A DNA stretch of 41,402 bases from RGIG7450 sp045633565 (GCA_045633565.1 JAZQYO010000025.1:1-41402); one strand, 5' to 3'. Numbered from the stretch's first letter, positions 31,194-39,138 are shown. Notes: generated by a model not told the origin, from the letters alone. Made by a program: numbers and translations.

Positions 31194-31225
31194 AAAACCT
31201 GCTTTTTTGTAGAAAAGCAGGTTTT
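31194..31225 (-). terminator. Terminator of the SulP gene
   Basis: Minus strand AAAACCTGCTTTT / AAAAGCAGGTTTT, a 13-bp stem followed by TTTATTTT. It lies directly after the stop codon and also insulates the glycine riboswitch unit. Confidence 0.88.
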
Positions 31226-31228
31226 ATA

Positions 31229-32485
31229 TTATTTCTTGAGTAAATATTTTTTAATTGCAATAATTCCAAAGTGAAGAATCAGCCCGATTTCAATTGCAAC
31301 CACAAGGTCAAACACAACTGTTAAAACAAATGTTAAAACAAGAACAACAATATCGCTTTTTGGTGCAGTCTTGCATATTTTCACAAAACCTCGCCATTCA
31401 CTCATATTATACGCGACCATAAACAGTATGGCTGCGATAACCGGCATTGGTATCCATGCCGCATAGGGCATCAGAACAACTAAAATCAAAAGCAATATGG
31501 CAGCATGAACCATTCCCGAAACAGGTGTTCTGCCACCGTTTTTCACATTTGCCGCCGTTCTTGCGATAGCGCCCGTTGCAGGAATACCGCCGAAAAGTCC
31601 GGAGAAAATGTTTCCCGCTCCCTGAGCAATAAGCTCAGTGTTTGAATTGTGTTTGTCACCAATCATTCCATCTGACACAACACAGGACAAAAGGGATTCA
31701 ATGCCAGCAAGAATTGCAATCGTAAATGCGCTGGGAACAAGCTGCCTTACCTTCTCAAAATCAAATGCCGGGAGAGCAAACGTCGGCGCAGAGTTTGAAA
31801 TTGTGTAAAGATCGCCAATTGTATTAACTTCCATTTTAAATGCTTTAACAAGCACAACTCCAACTACAACCACGATAAGTGAGCCGGGTATTTTCTTGCT
31901 TACTTTGGGCCATACGATAAGTATAGCAAGTGCAATCAGGCCGACAAGCACACTCTGCCAGTTAAAAGTAGCAAATGAGTTTACTACCGCACCCAGCTTT
32001 TCCATTGTTTCAACTGCGTGAGTTCCCTCGGCAAATGTAAGTCCGAAAAAGTCTTTGAGCTGACCTATTACAATGGTCATCGCAATACCCGAAGTAAACC
32101 CCGTTGTAATGGTGTGTGGTATGTATTTTATAAGTGTTCCCACCCTGCACAGTCCCATTATAATCAGAATAAGTCCCGCCATAATGGTAGCAACTGCAAG
32201 TCCGCTTACACCATGCACTGCAACAATCCCTGCAACAATTGTTGCAAACGCCGCTGTCGGACCCGAAATATTAACGTTACTACCACCCAAAGCGGCAATT
32301 ACAAATCCGGCAACTATGGCTGTGTAAAGCCCTTTTTCAGGAGAAACGCCCGATGCTATTGCAAGCGCAATAGAAAGAGGAAGTGCTATAATCGCAACAA
32401 TAAGTCCGGCAATTAAATCGCTTGTAAACTGTTTGCCTGAATAGTTTTTCAGGCTACCTATAAGTTTAGGTTCAAAAATTTTCAT
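31229..32485 (-). CDS. SulP-family anion transporter without a STAS domain
   Basis: Membrane transporter of 418 residues with about 12-14 helices, related to sulfate/bicarbonate/dicarboxylate carriers. Family segments are 'SDLIAGLIVAIIALPLSIAL', 'AIASGVSPEKGLYTAIVAGF', 'ALGGSNVNISGPTAAFATIV' (the SulP signature) and 'GGIPATGAIARTAANVKNGG', with 'SPxSG'-like 'RTPVSGMVHAAI'. The protein ends six residues after the last helix ('FGIIAIKKYLLKK'), so the usual C-terminal cytoplasmic STAS domain is missing; normal members have 550 or more residues. ATG 32485 has AGGAG 5 bases upstream. The frame is followed by a good terminator, so this is the natural end, not a sequencing break. Substrate is unknown. 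Confidence 0.93.
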   Translation of the reverse strand: MKIFEPKLIGSLKNYSGKQFTSDLIAGLIVAIIALPLSIALAIASGVSPEKGLYTAIVAGFVIAALGGSNVNISGPTAAFATIVAGIVAVHGVSGLAVATIMAGLILIIMGLCRVGTLIKYIPHTITTGFTSGIAMTIVIGQLKDFFGLTFAEGTHAVETMEKLGAVVNSFATFNWQSVLVGLIALAILIVWPKVSKKIPGSLIVVVVGVVLVKAFKMEVNTIGDLYTISNSAPTFALPAFDFEKVRQLVPSAFTIAILAGIESLLSCVVSDGMIGDKHNSNTELIAQGAGNIFSGLFGGIPATGAIARTAANVKNGGRTPVSGMVHAAILLLILVVLMPYAAWIPMPVIAAILFMVAYNMSEWRGFVKICKTAPKSDIVVLVLTFVLTVVFDLVVAIEIGLILHFGIIAIKKYLLKK

Positions 32486-32506
32486 AAAAGCTCCTAAAGT
32501 CACAAT

Positions 32507-32534
32507 AAAAAAGACAACCTTCGTTGCCTTTTTT
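32507..32534 (-). terminator. Terminator of purC
   Basis: Minus strand AAAAAAGGCAAC / GTTGTCTTTTTT with one mismatch, running into TTATTG. It separates purC from the SulP gene. Confidence 0.75.
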
Positions 32535-32543
32535 AAAATATTT

Positions 32544-33227
32544 TTATCTGTTTAAAATAAGTTTTGTAAGTTCAACAGGTTCAACAATTTTATCACCCTT
32601 ATAAACACGCATATTGCCCGAAGCAATTTCGTCAATAAGGATTACTTCGCCATTATTGTAGCCAAACTCGAACTTGATATCCCAAAGGTCAAGACCGATT
32701 GTTTTAAGGTCATCAGCAACAATCTTTGTGATTTTAAGAGTCTGCTCTTTCATGCTTTCAAACATTTCGGGAGTCATAACTCCGAGAGCCGCAAGACCTT
32801 CACCTGTAACAAGCGGGTCGCCCTTTTCGTCATTTTTGAAAGTACATTCAACATAGCCGCCTTCCAGCTTTGTGCCGTCTTCAATATATTCACCGTATCT
32901 GCGGATAAAGCTGCCTGTCGCAACAAGTCTGCAGATAACCTCAAGACCGTGACCGAATACAGTCGCTGGAAGAACTTCCATTGTAGCTTGGTCAATATTT
33001 GCATCTACATAATGAGTTTTGATGCCTGCTTTTTTGAGCATATCAAAGTAGTAAATTGATGTTCGGAGGTTTTCTTTACCGATACCCTCAATTGTAAGAC
33101 CAACTGTGTTTTCACCGGGGTCAAACACACCGTCTTTACCTGTACAGTCATCTTTGAACTTAAGCATTACATTACCATTGTCAAGGCTATAAACATCTTT
33201 GGTTTTGCCTTCATATATTTTTTTCAT
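32544..33227 (-). CDS. purC: Phosphoribosylaminoimidazole-succinocarboxamide synthase
   Basis: Joins aspartate to CAIR with ATP in the eighth step of purine synthesis. The 227-residue protein matches PurC from end to end: 'KIYEGKTKDVYSLDNGNVML', 'KFKDDCTGKDG', 'GIKTHYVDANIDQATMEVLP', 'LEVICRLVATGSFIRRYGEY', 'VECTFKNDEKGDPLVT', and 'LDLWDIKFEFGYNNGEVILI' with 'DEIASGNMRVYK'. It stands alone rather than in a pur operon and has its own promoter. AAAGGGG precedes the ATG. I saw no purine riboswitch in the short leader. Confidence 0.97.
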   Translation of the reverse strand: MKKIYEGKTKDVYSLDNGNVMLKFKDDCTGKDGVFDPGENTVGLTIEGIGKENLRTSIYYFDMLKKAGIKTHYVDANIDQATMEVLPATVFGHGLEVICRLVATGSFIRRYGEYIEDGTKLEGGYVECTFKNDEKGDPLVTGEGLAALGVMTPEMFESMKEQTLKITKIVADDLKTIGLDLWDIKFEFGYNNGEVILIDEIASGNMRVYKGDKIVEPVELTKLILNR

Positions 33228-33268
33228 AGTTATTTGCCCCTTTCGACAACAAATTATCTGATAAAAAC

Positions 33269-33297
33269 ATTATAATGCATTTTCGTAAAAATTTCAA
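33269..33297 (-). promoter_or_regulatory. Promoter of purC
   Basis: Minus strand TTGAAA, 17-base spacer, TATAAT, about 42 bases before the ATG. Confidence 0.75.
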
Positions 33298-33358
33298 TAT
33301 TATATTTCATAAAATTGGGAGAAATCTGTGCCGGTTTATGTGTTAATTTGTATAAAAA

Positions 33359-34798
33359 TCACTCCGCATTAACACAGTAATCTTTTTTTGACCCGTGTGC
33401 ACCGAAAATCTGCCAGTTCCCTGTGCCCAGTCTTTGCATAATAGCAGTTCTTTCCTGCGCACAAAGGACGGGGTCTGTATCAACAGATGTCATGAGTATG
33501 GGGGCATATTTGTTGTACTGTTTCTGCTGCGGAGTAAGACCTTGCATGTTAATATAAATATCACCTGTAAAAGCGATGCGGTGCATATAATCAATTAGCA
33601 CGGTTTCTCCCAACAAATGTCCACCTGCGCCTTCATATACTTCAAAACAAAGCTCGCCAAAACGGAAAAATCCCACCTGGCAAAGCGGCTCTTTACTTTC
33701 TTTTCTGGCATCCCAGAGCACCTTTAATTTCTCAGGCTTGGGTGGCTTATAAAATGTAAGAATTTTACTGATATTTATATACGGCTTATGAAGCGGATTT
33801 TGCTCTCTGAAACCGCCTTTTTTCTCATATTCAAGCTTTAAACATTCTGCCGTTTTCTGCCCCACAATTATCTCGTCAAACATTGGCAAAAGTCCGCAGT
33901 GGTCAAGGTCTGCATGAGTTACAAAAATGCTCTTTTTCATATCGTCAAAATCGGGCAGGATTTTATTGAAAATTGCCGTCATTTCATCTTTATAAAGAGC
34001 GTATCCGCTGTCAACAAACAAAACCTCTCCTGCACTTTTTATTACCATAGTATTGCTTCCACAAGGCGGCTCAATAAGGAAAATTTCCGTGTTTTCTGTT
34101 ATTTTATGAATGGTTATCCTCGGTGAAAAAGCTGCTCCCCTGCTTTCCGCCAAAAGGTCTGCAATCTTACCGATACTGTCAAAGGTTCTGTATGGCGAAA
34201 GTCCCTGCTCGTCCAGCATCTGCATAGCAAGATTTGCATTAACGAGCAGTTCTTCTTCCACTTCCTCGGAAAGCCCCATGCTTTGCGACAAGCCCGACAC
34301 AAAAGAGTTGTAAAAAATACTGTTGTCATACACTTTTTCAGTATGATTATAGTCTATCACCTGAACCTTGCACAGCTTTTTCGCATCAGATAAAAACCTT
34401 TCAATTTTTTCCATATCATCAACAAAAAGTCCCATTTTGAAAAGCTGAAAGTCGCTGCCGTTTTCCTGAGAACTGATGTAGGAAATATTGAAATTAAATT
34501 CATTTATAAGTCTGAGCACATCACCCACGCTTCCGGGTACATCTCTCAGGCAAAACTCTAGTAAAACTATGCTTTTATCACTTTTGTCATTTTGCAGGTA
34601 TCCTATTTCCGTCAGCATAACATCCGCTTTATCAAGCTGTTCTTTTGTGCCCTCAGCATCAATAAAAAGGGTGTGCGAATCCACAGCCTTGTTGTAGCTC
34701 ACACGGGTAATATTAATTCCAAGCGAAGCAAAACATTCACTTGCTTTTAAAAATGAACCTATATGGTTGGGCATGGTTGTAATATATGTTTTTTTCAT
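33359..34798 (-). CDS. ACT-ACT-metallo-beta-lactamase fold fusion protein
   Basis: A 479-residue cytoplasmic protein with an unusual order of domains. Residues about 1-70 ('ITTMPNHIGSFLKASECFAS', 'LGINITRVSYNKAVDSHTLF') and about 76-150 ('LEFCLRDVPGSVGDVLRLIN', 'EFNFNISYISS') are two ACT-like regulatory domains, which usually bind amino acids. Around 235-470 is an MBL-fold hydrolase with 'FVTHADLDHCGLLPMF' (the H-x-D-x-D-H variant of HxHxDH), 'GAGGHLLGETVLI' (His ligand), 'IAFTGDIYIN' (bridging Asp) and 'IFGAHG' (final His). The first His of the usual motif is kept and the second is replaced by Asp. The natural reaction is unknown. AGAGGTG precedes the ATG. It appears monocistronic. Confidence 0.82.
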   Translation of the reverse strand: MKKTYITTMPNHIGSFLKASECFASLGINITRVSYNKAVDSHTLFIDAEGTKEQLDKADVMLTEIGYLQNDKSDKSIVLLEFCLRDVPGSVGDVLRLINEFNFNISYISSQENGSDFQLFKMGLFVDDMEKIERFLSDAKKLCKVQVIDYNHTEKVYDNSIFYNSFVSGLSQSMGLSEEVEEELLVNANLAMQMLDEQGLSPYRTFDSIGKIADLLAESRGAAFSPRITIHKITENTEIFLIEPPCGSNTMVIKSAGEVLFVDSGYALYKDEMTAIFNKILPDFDDMKKSIFVTHADLDHCGLLPMFDEIIVGQKTAECLKLEYEKKGGFREQNPLHKPYINISKILTFYKPPKPEKLKVLWDARKESKEPLCQVGFFRFGELCFEVYEGAGGHLLGETVLIDYMHRIAFTGDIYINMQGLTPQQKQYNKYAPILMTSVDTDPVLCAQERTAIMQRLGTGNWQIFGAHGSKKDYCVNAE

Positions 34799-34845
34799 AA
34801 AGACACCTCTTTAATAAGTATATCACTTAATGAATTTTTGTCAAT

Positions 34846-34871
34846 AAAAAACTCCTGCTCAGGGCAGGAGT
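34846..34871 (-). terminator. Terminator of the Mn catalase gene
   Basis: Minus strand ACTCCTGC-CCTGA-GCAGGAGT followed by TTTTTATTG. Confidence 0.88.
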
Positions 34872-34878
34872 CTAAATC

Positions 34879-35547
34879 TCATTTAAAGGACGGCTGCGGA
34901 ACATCAACATTAAGAAAACGGCTGTCTTCGGGCGACGGCTCTGACATACTGAAATACATCCTTGCCGCTTTTGTCGTACCAAAATCACGGTTTGACCCTG
35001 TATTTTGCACCTTATTAAATGCTTCCCTGAACATGGCGTTATGCGCTTCTTCACGATTGAGAAGAAAATCAATAGTTTCTTTTACTTTCTTATCTTCAAT
35101 CTGTCTGTATAAATATTCATAAACCACCTTAGCTCTCTGCTCAGATGCAATATTGGAAAGCAAATCTGCACACAAATCACCTGTTACACTTACATAATCG
35201 CCCGTCCATGAGTAGCCGGATGCATTTATAAGTCCGGGATTGAGTCCTAAAAGAACATGAGTCTGTATTTCCCCTGCCGGAACACTCATTGCGTCCACCT
35301 CGTGCCCGTTTAAAAGATTAATTGTCTGAGCAATCATTTCCATGTGACCCAGTTCTTCAGCCGCAATATCCAAAAACAAATCCTTTATTTCCGCATCTTT
35401 TATTCTGAAACTTTGAGACATATATTGCATAGCTGCTTTAAGCTCGCCGTTTGCACCGCCAAGCTGTTCCTGAAGCAGTGCCGCATATTGCGGATTTGCT
35501 CTTTCAACCGCTACCGGATGAAAAAGCATTTTTTCATGTTTAAACAT
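34879..35547 (-). CDS. Manganese catalase, CotJC-like
   Basis: Di-manganese catalase that breaks down hydrogen peroxide; in spore formers the CotJC members belong to the spore coat. The 222-residue four-helix-bundle protein shows the metal ligands: Glu35 in 'GGANGELKAAMQYM', Glu65 and His68 in 'AAEELGHMEMI', Glu in 'NIASEQRAKVVYE' and His in 'NREEAHNAMFREAF'. Length fits the short CotJC type, not the 270-300-residue catalases. Neighbouring cotJA/cotJB are absent, so a vegetative role is also possible. A long inverted repeat lies across its ribosome binding site (35553-35609). Confidence 0.93.
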   Translation of the reverse strand: MFKHEKMLFHPVAVERANPQYAALLQEQLGGANGELKAAMQYMSQSFRIKDAEIKDLFLDIAAEELGHMEMIAQTINLLNGHEVDAMSVPAGEIQTHVLLGLNPGLINASGYSWTGDYVSVTGDLCADLLSNIASEQRAKVVYEYLYRQIEDKKVKETIDFLLNREEAHNAMFREAFNKVQNTGSNRDFGTTKAARMYFSMSEPSPEDSRFLNVDVPQPSFK

Positions 35548-35552
35548 AATTA

Positions 35553-35609
35553 ATACCTGCCTTTCATTTTTATCATTTCCACTTTTAATGAAAAATATAA
35601 GGCAGGTAT
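35553..35609 (-). promoter_or_regulatory. Inverted repeat in the Mn catalase leader, covering the ribosome binding site
   Basis: ATACCTGCCTT and AAGGCAGGTAT form an 11-bp perfect stem around a 35-base interior that can itself partly pair (TTTTTCATT with AATGATAAAAA). On the minus strand the AAGGCAGG arm is the ribosome binding site region for the ATG at 35547. No U-tract follows, so it is not a terminator. Confidence 0.65.
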
Positions 35610-35616
35610 ATATGTA

Positions 35617-36063
35617 TTAAAGTTCTCTGCTGTCCAAAACAAGCGTAAACGGTCCGTCATTAACAAGCGATACTTTCATGTCCGCACCAAAAACGCCACA
35701 CTGTGTATTTTTAAAAAGTTCACGACATCTTTTTAAAACATGCTGATATATTTCCTCTGCAAGAGCAGGACTTCCGGCATTTATAAAACTTGGACGGTTG
35801 CCTTTTTTGCAGTCTGCATACAGCGTAAACTGCGATACTACAAGAACCTCTCCGCCAACATTATCTATGCTTAAATTAGTTTTTCCGTTTTCATCTTCAA
35901 AAATCCTGAGCTTTGAGATTTTCTCAATCATTTTGTCGGCAATTTCATAATTATCTTCATTTGAAACTCCCACCAACAGCAGATATCCTTTGCCGATTTC
36001 CCCTGCTGTTTTTCCGTCTATTTCAACCTTTGCTTCAAGCACTCTCTGCAATACAATTTTCAT
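35617..36063 (-). CDS. dtd: D-aminoacyl-tRNA deacylase
   Basis: Removes D-amino acids (and glycine mischarged on tRNA-Ala) from tRNA. The 148-residue protein is typical: 'MKIVLQRVLEAKVEIDGKTA', 'GEIGKGYLLLVGVS', 'EISKLRIF'-like 'KISKLRIFEDENGKTNLSI', the active-site 'VVSQFTLYADCKKGNRPSF' and the cross-subunit 'SLVNDGPFTLVLDS' with the Gly-Pro motif that enforces chirality. ATG 36063 has GAGGTGG upstream; an in-frame GTG at 36072 overlaps it. It lies 24 bp downstream of a small membrane protein gene. Confidence 0.97.
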   Translation of the reverse strand: MKIVLQRVLEAKVEIDGKTAGEIGKGYLLLVGVSNEDNYEIADKMIEKISKLRIFEDENGKTNLSIDNVGGEVLVVSQFTLYADCKKGNRPSFINAGSPALAEEIYQHVLKRCRELFKNTQCGVFGADMKVSLVNDGPFTLVLDSREL

Positions 36064-36087
36064 ATTTTCCACCTCATTCTTGCCTTA

Positions 36088-36534
36088 TCAATAAAGCCAA
36101 CTTGACGGCACAAGAAATGTATATGGTGCCGTTACAACTGCAAATAACAACGCAAACTTTAACTGCACTTGCCTTTCGCAATTTTTAAAAGTTATAAAAT
36201 AATTTAAAACAAAAATGCAAACTGCGGAAATTAAAAGAGCAGGTATTGTTAAATATAATTCATCGCCCATTCTTCCTATTTGAAAAGGAATCATCAATAT
36301 TAACATATACGCCGATCCAATAATATCTGACAGTATCCCAAAACCAAATATTTTTAGTATGTTTTGTTTATAGAAACTTTTTTTATTTTGAATTTTAAGG
36401 CAAAACATACCAATAGCAAGAACAAGACTGTCAATTATAAAATTCCCCGGCAAAACAATCAGCCAGAGTTGAGGAAATAATAGCAGCATCCAAAAAGGGA
36501 ACAAAACATTATATAATTTAACATCTTTTTTCAT
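36088..36534 (-). CDS. Hypothetical four-helix membrane protein
   Basis: I do not recognise a named family for this 148-residue protein. It has four hydrophobic helices: about 9-28 ('NVLFPFWMLLLFPQLWLIVL'), 32-47, 62-85 ('IFGFGILSDIIGSAYMLILM') and 93-115, with a fifth possible at 124-143. A basic loop ('IQNKKSFYKQN') follows the second helix, which fits a cytoplasmic side. There are no obvious catalytic residues. RBS GGGGGA stands before the ATG. It precedes dtd by 24 bp and may be co-transcribed with it. Confidence 0.7.
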   Translation of the reverse strand: MKKDVKLYNVLFPFWMLLLFPQLWLIVLPGNFIIDSLVLAIGMFCLKIQNKKSFYKQNILKIFGFGILSDIIGSAYMLILMIPFQIGRMGDELYLTIPALLISAVCIFVLNYFITFKNCERQVQLKFALLFAVVTAPYTFLVPSSWLY

Positions 36535-36612
36535 TTAGTAATCCCCCATTTTTTGCACAATTTCTACTTTTGTCAATACTTATATATGTCAATTATACAA
36601 TAAAAAAATTAA

Positions 36613-36643
36613 AATGGCAATATCCCAAAACGGATATTGCCAC
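36613..36643 (-). terminator. Terminator after the choloylglycine hydrolase gene
   Basis: TGGCAATATCC / GGATATTGCCA, an 11-bp perfect stem with a 6-base loop. On the minus strand it is followed by TTTTAATTTTTTTA. Confidence 0.9.
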
Positions 36644-36644
36644 A

Positions 36645-37616
36645 TTAGTTTTGTATATAAAAAATATTGTCAGTTCTTTTGTCATATATAATAAGTTTAT
36701 CGCTCTCCAGATTTTCTTTATGCATATCAACCGCATTTATTGTGCTGTTATTATAGGTTGTGTAATAATAAATTCCCTTGTCGGTGTTACAGCAGGAGGT
36801 GTAGTGGGTAATGACATAATCCTTTTGTGCCCTTACGCATCCCCGCTGCTGATAAACCGAATAAAGTATATGAAAAAACTGGCTCACGCTCTCCACTTCC
36901 GACTCACCGCATACCGAGTTAAGCTTTGTAAAACACGCCCGTACAAATCTTGACATAGATGAATAGTCGCCCGGAAGACCTATCGCTCCCATTCCCCTGC
37001 TGTAATTTTCAAGGTCTGTTTTATCTGAAAATGTGTTCTCAGGCTCTTTGTTTGACAGCGCCATATAATTATTAAGATTAAAGAGCTGAATGTCAAAGGT
37101 GGGGTTGTTTGTCAAAACTCCGACAGGGTTTTCATAAACCTTAAGTCCGCTACTTGTCTGCTCAACCGTTATCGACCTTCTTTTATCTGCTATCATAAAA
37201 TGGAGTTCTGACGGCTCAAGATCTTTATTAAACGGCTCGTCGGTAATATTTAAATCCCCGAGAAGTTTTTCAGCCTCGTCCACACTCCCGCACCGGGATA
37301 AAATCCAGGGCAAAACCTCAAAGGATGCGATGTTTTCCTTGTCCTTTTTTGGCTTATTATAAAAGGCATAGCCTGGAAAATTAAGTCCCGCCATACTCAG
37401 ACCCTTTTCATTCGTTCCGTCAAAATAAAGCGGATAACCGCCCGTTGGCAGAGCCATCCCGATTATTGCATAATGTTTTTTAATCTCTGTCCCGTTTATG
37501 AATTTAAACGGATAGTTTCTCGGGGTAATTGCAATTTTTTCACCAAACGGGTATTCAAAGTCTAAATTTCTGCCAAAATAATGTCCGCTGCTGTTAAATG
37601 AAATTGCCGTACACAT
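36645..37616 (-). CDS. Choloylglycine hydrolase family (bile salt hydrolase-like)
   Basis: N-terminal-nucleophile amidase of 323 residues that would cleave taurine or glycine from conjugated bile salts, or penicillin V-like amides. After Met removal the nucleophile is Cys2 ('MCTAISF'). Matching active-site residues are Arg16 and Asp19 ('YFGRNLDFEYPFGEK'), Asn79 ('MAGLNFPGYAFY'), Asn171 ('VLTNNPTFDIQLFNLNNY') and Arg223 in 'RGMGAIGLPGDYSSMSRFVR', the signature of the family. Asn rather than Tyr in the '82' region favours bile salts over penicillin V. No signal peptide, so cytoplasmic. Its ATG follows the stop of the preceding gene directly (TAAATG), implying coupling. It points to an animal gut habitat. 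Confidence 0.92.
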   Translation of the reverse strand: MCTAISFNSSGHYFGRNLDFEYPFGEKIAITPRNYPFKFINGTEIKKHYAIIGMALPTGGYPLYFDGTNEKGLSMAGLNFPGYAFYNKPKKDKENIASFEVLPWILSRCGSVDEAEKLLGDLNITDEPFNKDLEPSELHFMIADKRRSITVEQTSSGLKVYENPVGVLTNNPTFDIQLFNLNNYMALSNKEPENTFSDKTDLENYSRGMGAIGLPGDYSSMSRFVRACFTKLNSVCGESEVESVSQFFHILYSVYQQRGCVRAQKDYVITHYTSCCNTDKGIYYYTTYNNSTINAVDMHKENLESDKLIIYDKRTDNIFYIQN

Positions 37617-38051
37617 TTATAAATACTTTCTTATATCAACAGTAAGCTTTTCTTCCAGGTTTATAAGTCGCTTTGTAATATCCTTGGACACCTCATCAGC
37701 CGCCTCATATTTATTTAAATATTTATTTAGGGATTTCACTCCCATGTTGCAACCATCGGTCATTAGGTCTGCTATAGTATGGTCGGAATCATTCATTGCA
37801 AGCATCACATTTGTTTTTATCCAGCTCATCCCCTTTGCCATAACAGCCGGGTCTTTTCCGTCATCTTTGTATTTGTCCAAAAGCTCCTGAAGTTCTCTGT
37901 CCAATTTTTCGTGTTCATCCTTGCAATCGGTTAAAAGCTTTTCAAACTCTTTACTTTCTACCTTGTCAAGCACATCATCAATTGAGGAAACCCCCATTTT
38001 CACTCCTGCGTCACACTCTCTGAGCAGCTTAATTGTATCCTGTTCTATCAT
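37617..38051 (-). CDS. Helical-bundle protein, ferritin-like/DUF2383-type
   Basis: Acidic, all-helical protein of 144 residues. Segments such as 'DTIKLLRECDAGVKMGVSSI', 'FEKLLTDCKDEHEKLDRELQ', 'AMNDSDHTIADLMTDGCNMG' and 'KSLNKYLNKYEAADEVSKDI' form four long amphipathic helices, as in DUF2383/ferritin-like proteins. The scattered E-x-x-H pairs ('DEHEKLD', 'DSDHTIAD') would allow a metal site, but a complete ferritin motif is not visible. Function is unknown. Its ribosome binding site GAGGTGA lies inside the 3' arm of a terminator hairpin (38057-38089). It is translationally coupled to the bile-salt-hydrolase-like gene, an association I cannot explain. Confidence 0.65.
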   Translation of the reverse strand: MIEQDTIKLLRECDAGVKMGVSSIDDVLDKVESKEFEKLLTDCKDEHEKLDRELQELLDKYKDDGKDPAVMAKGMSWIKTNVMLAMNDSDHTIADLMTDGCNMGVKSLNKYLNKYEAADEVSKDITKRLINLEEKLTVDIRKYL

Positions 38052-38056
38052 AAAAA

Positions 38057-38089
38057 ATCACCTCAGCGGTAGTCTTCCACTGAGATGAT
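38057..38089 (-). terminator. Terminator hairpin that also contains the next gene's ribosome binding site
   Basis: Minus strand ATCATCTCAG / CTGAGGTGAT (one G-U) followed by TTTTTATG. It closes the ornithine cyclodeaminase-like transcript. Its 3' arm GAGGTGA is the ribosome binding site of the gene starting at 38051, six bases away. Confidence 0.78.
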
Positions 38090-38103
38090 TATTTATTCAA
38101 TAT

Positions 38104-39105
38104 TTAAAATTTTTCTTCCTGACCAAGCATATCAACTTTTGTCAGTTCTTCGCCTGATTCCATTATGCGGTTGTACGCCATTGTTGCAACGCAAAGGTCG
38201 GGACTTCCCATACCAACAAGTTCGCACATCAGGCGTTCCTGCGGGTCAACCCTGCCCGGTTTTTTACCTGCCACGATATCGGGTACTTCCGCTGCAAAGT
38301 CATCTTCTGTGATTTCGCCTCTGTGTGCCATGGGCAGGAACTGTCCTCTGTGGAGTCCCTGAGCAATATGGTCAAGATAAAGTTTATCAAATTTTCTTGC
38401 AATATCATCCGATACTTCCTGGAAAGAGCCCATTGTCAGCACCAGGCAGCCCGGTTTACACCAAGGTTCTTCAACCAAAACTGCGTTTGCAGTAGTAAGT
38501 GTAATAATAACGTCAGATTCTCTGCAGGCTGTTTCGTTATCGTCATAAGGAACAATATCAAAATCTGCATCGGGGAAATAAGAAGCAAACTTTTCACGTG
38601 CTTCTTTTGAAATGTCACAAATTCTGAGTTCTTTTATTTTATGTACTCGCATGATGCATGACACCGCATAAAATGCCTGACGGCCTGCGCCGATAACTGT
38701 GATAATATCACTTTTTGCTGCGAGATATTTCATGGCAACAGCAGGCTGTGCGCCAGTTCTTGCATCGGAAATCCAGTCACCGCAAACAAGTGCTTTTAAA
38801 AAGCCGTCATGTGGGTCGGTAACTAAAATATTAGACCTGATAAAAGGAAGCCCTTTTTTGGGGTTATCTGCATAACCGCCTACAACCTTGATACCTGCTG
38901 AATCAAGCGGTCCGATATATGACGGCATAGAGTTAAACCATCCGTTTACGCCCTGGCTGCTCATATCTGTTGTGATTTTGGGAGGCATAACAACTTTACC
39001 TTGACCATACCATTTCCATGTGTTTTCAACCGCCTGGATAACATCTTCTAAAGAGATGTGTTTTTTTACCATTTCATTGGTTATTATAACCGTTTTGTTC
39101 TCCAT
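38104..39105 (-). CDS. Ornithine cyclodeaminase/mu-crystallin family dehydrogenase
   Basis: NAD(P)-dependent cytoplasmic enzyme of 333 residues. The family includes ornithine cyclodeaminase, alanine dehydrogenase, ketimine reductases and EutC-type enzymes. The cofactor motif is 'DIITVIGAGRQAFYAVSCIM' (G-x-G-x-x-x). Around it are 'PPKITTDMSSQGVNGWFNSM' and 'PSYIGPLDSAGIKVVGGYAD' (Lys at the substrate site), 'SDARTGAQPAVAMKYLA' (conserved Arg-Thr), and 'CLVLTMGSFQEV' in place of the usual 'hi-x-a-i-G'. The exact substrate is open. GGAGGG precedes the ATG. A divergent FadR-type regulator and a palindromic operator in its promoter suggest induction by its own substrate. Confidence 0.9.
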   Translation of the reverse strand: MENKTVIITNEMVKKHISLEDVIQAVENTWKWYGQGKVVMPPKITTDMSSQGVNGWFNSMPSYIGPLDSAGIKVVGGYADNPKKGLPFIRSNILVTDPHDGFLKALVCGDWISDARTGAQPAVAMKYLAAKSDIITVIGAGRQAFYAVSCIMRVHKIKELRICDISKEAREKFASYFPDADFDIVPYDDNETACRESDVIITLTTANAVLVEEPWCKPGCLVLTMGSFQEVSDDIARKFDKLYLDHIAQGLHRGQFLPMAHRGEITEDDFAAEVPDIVAGKKPGRVDPQERLMCELVGMGSPDLCVATMAYNRIMESGEELTKVDMLGQEEKF

Positions 39106-39138
39106 TTTGAGAATCCCTCCGTTTTTTTTGATAATATC

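Noticed and set aside
33228..33358. A purine riboswitch upstream of purC
   Set aside because: The leader after the promoter is only about 40 bases and shows none of the conserved purine aptamer loops.
35553..35609. A terminator of dtd
   Set aside because: The stem is not followed by a U-tract on the minus strand; an ATTAATTATG start region follows instead.
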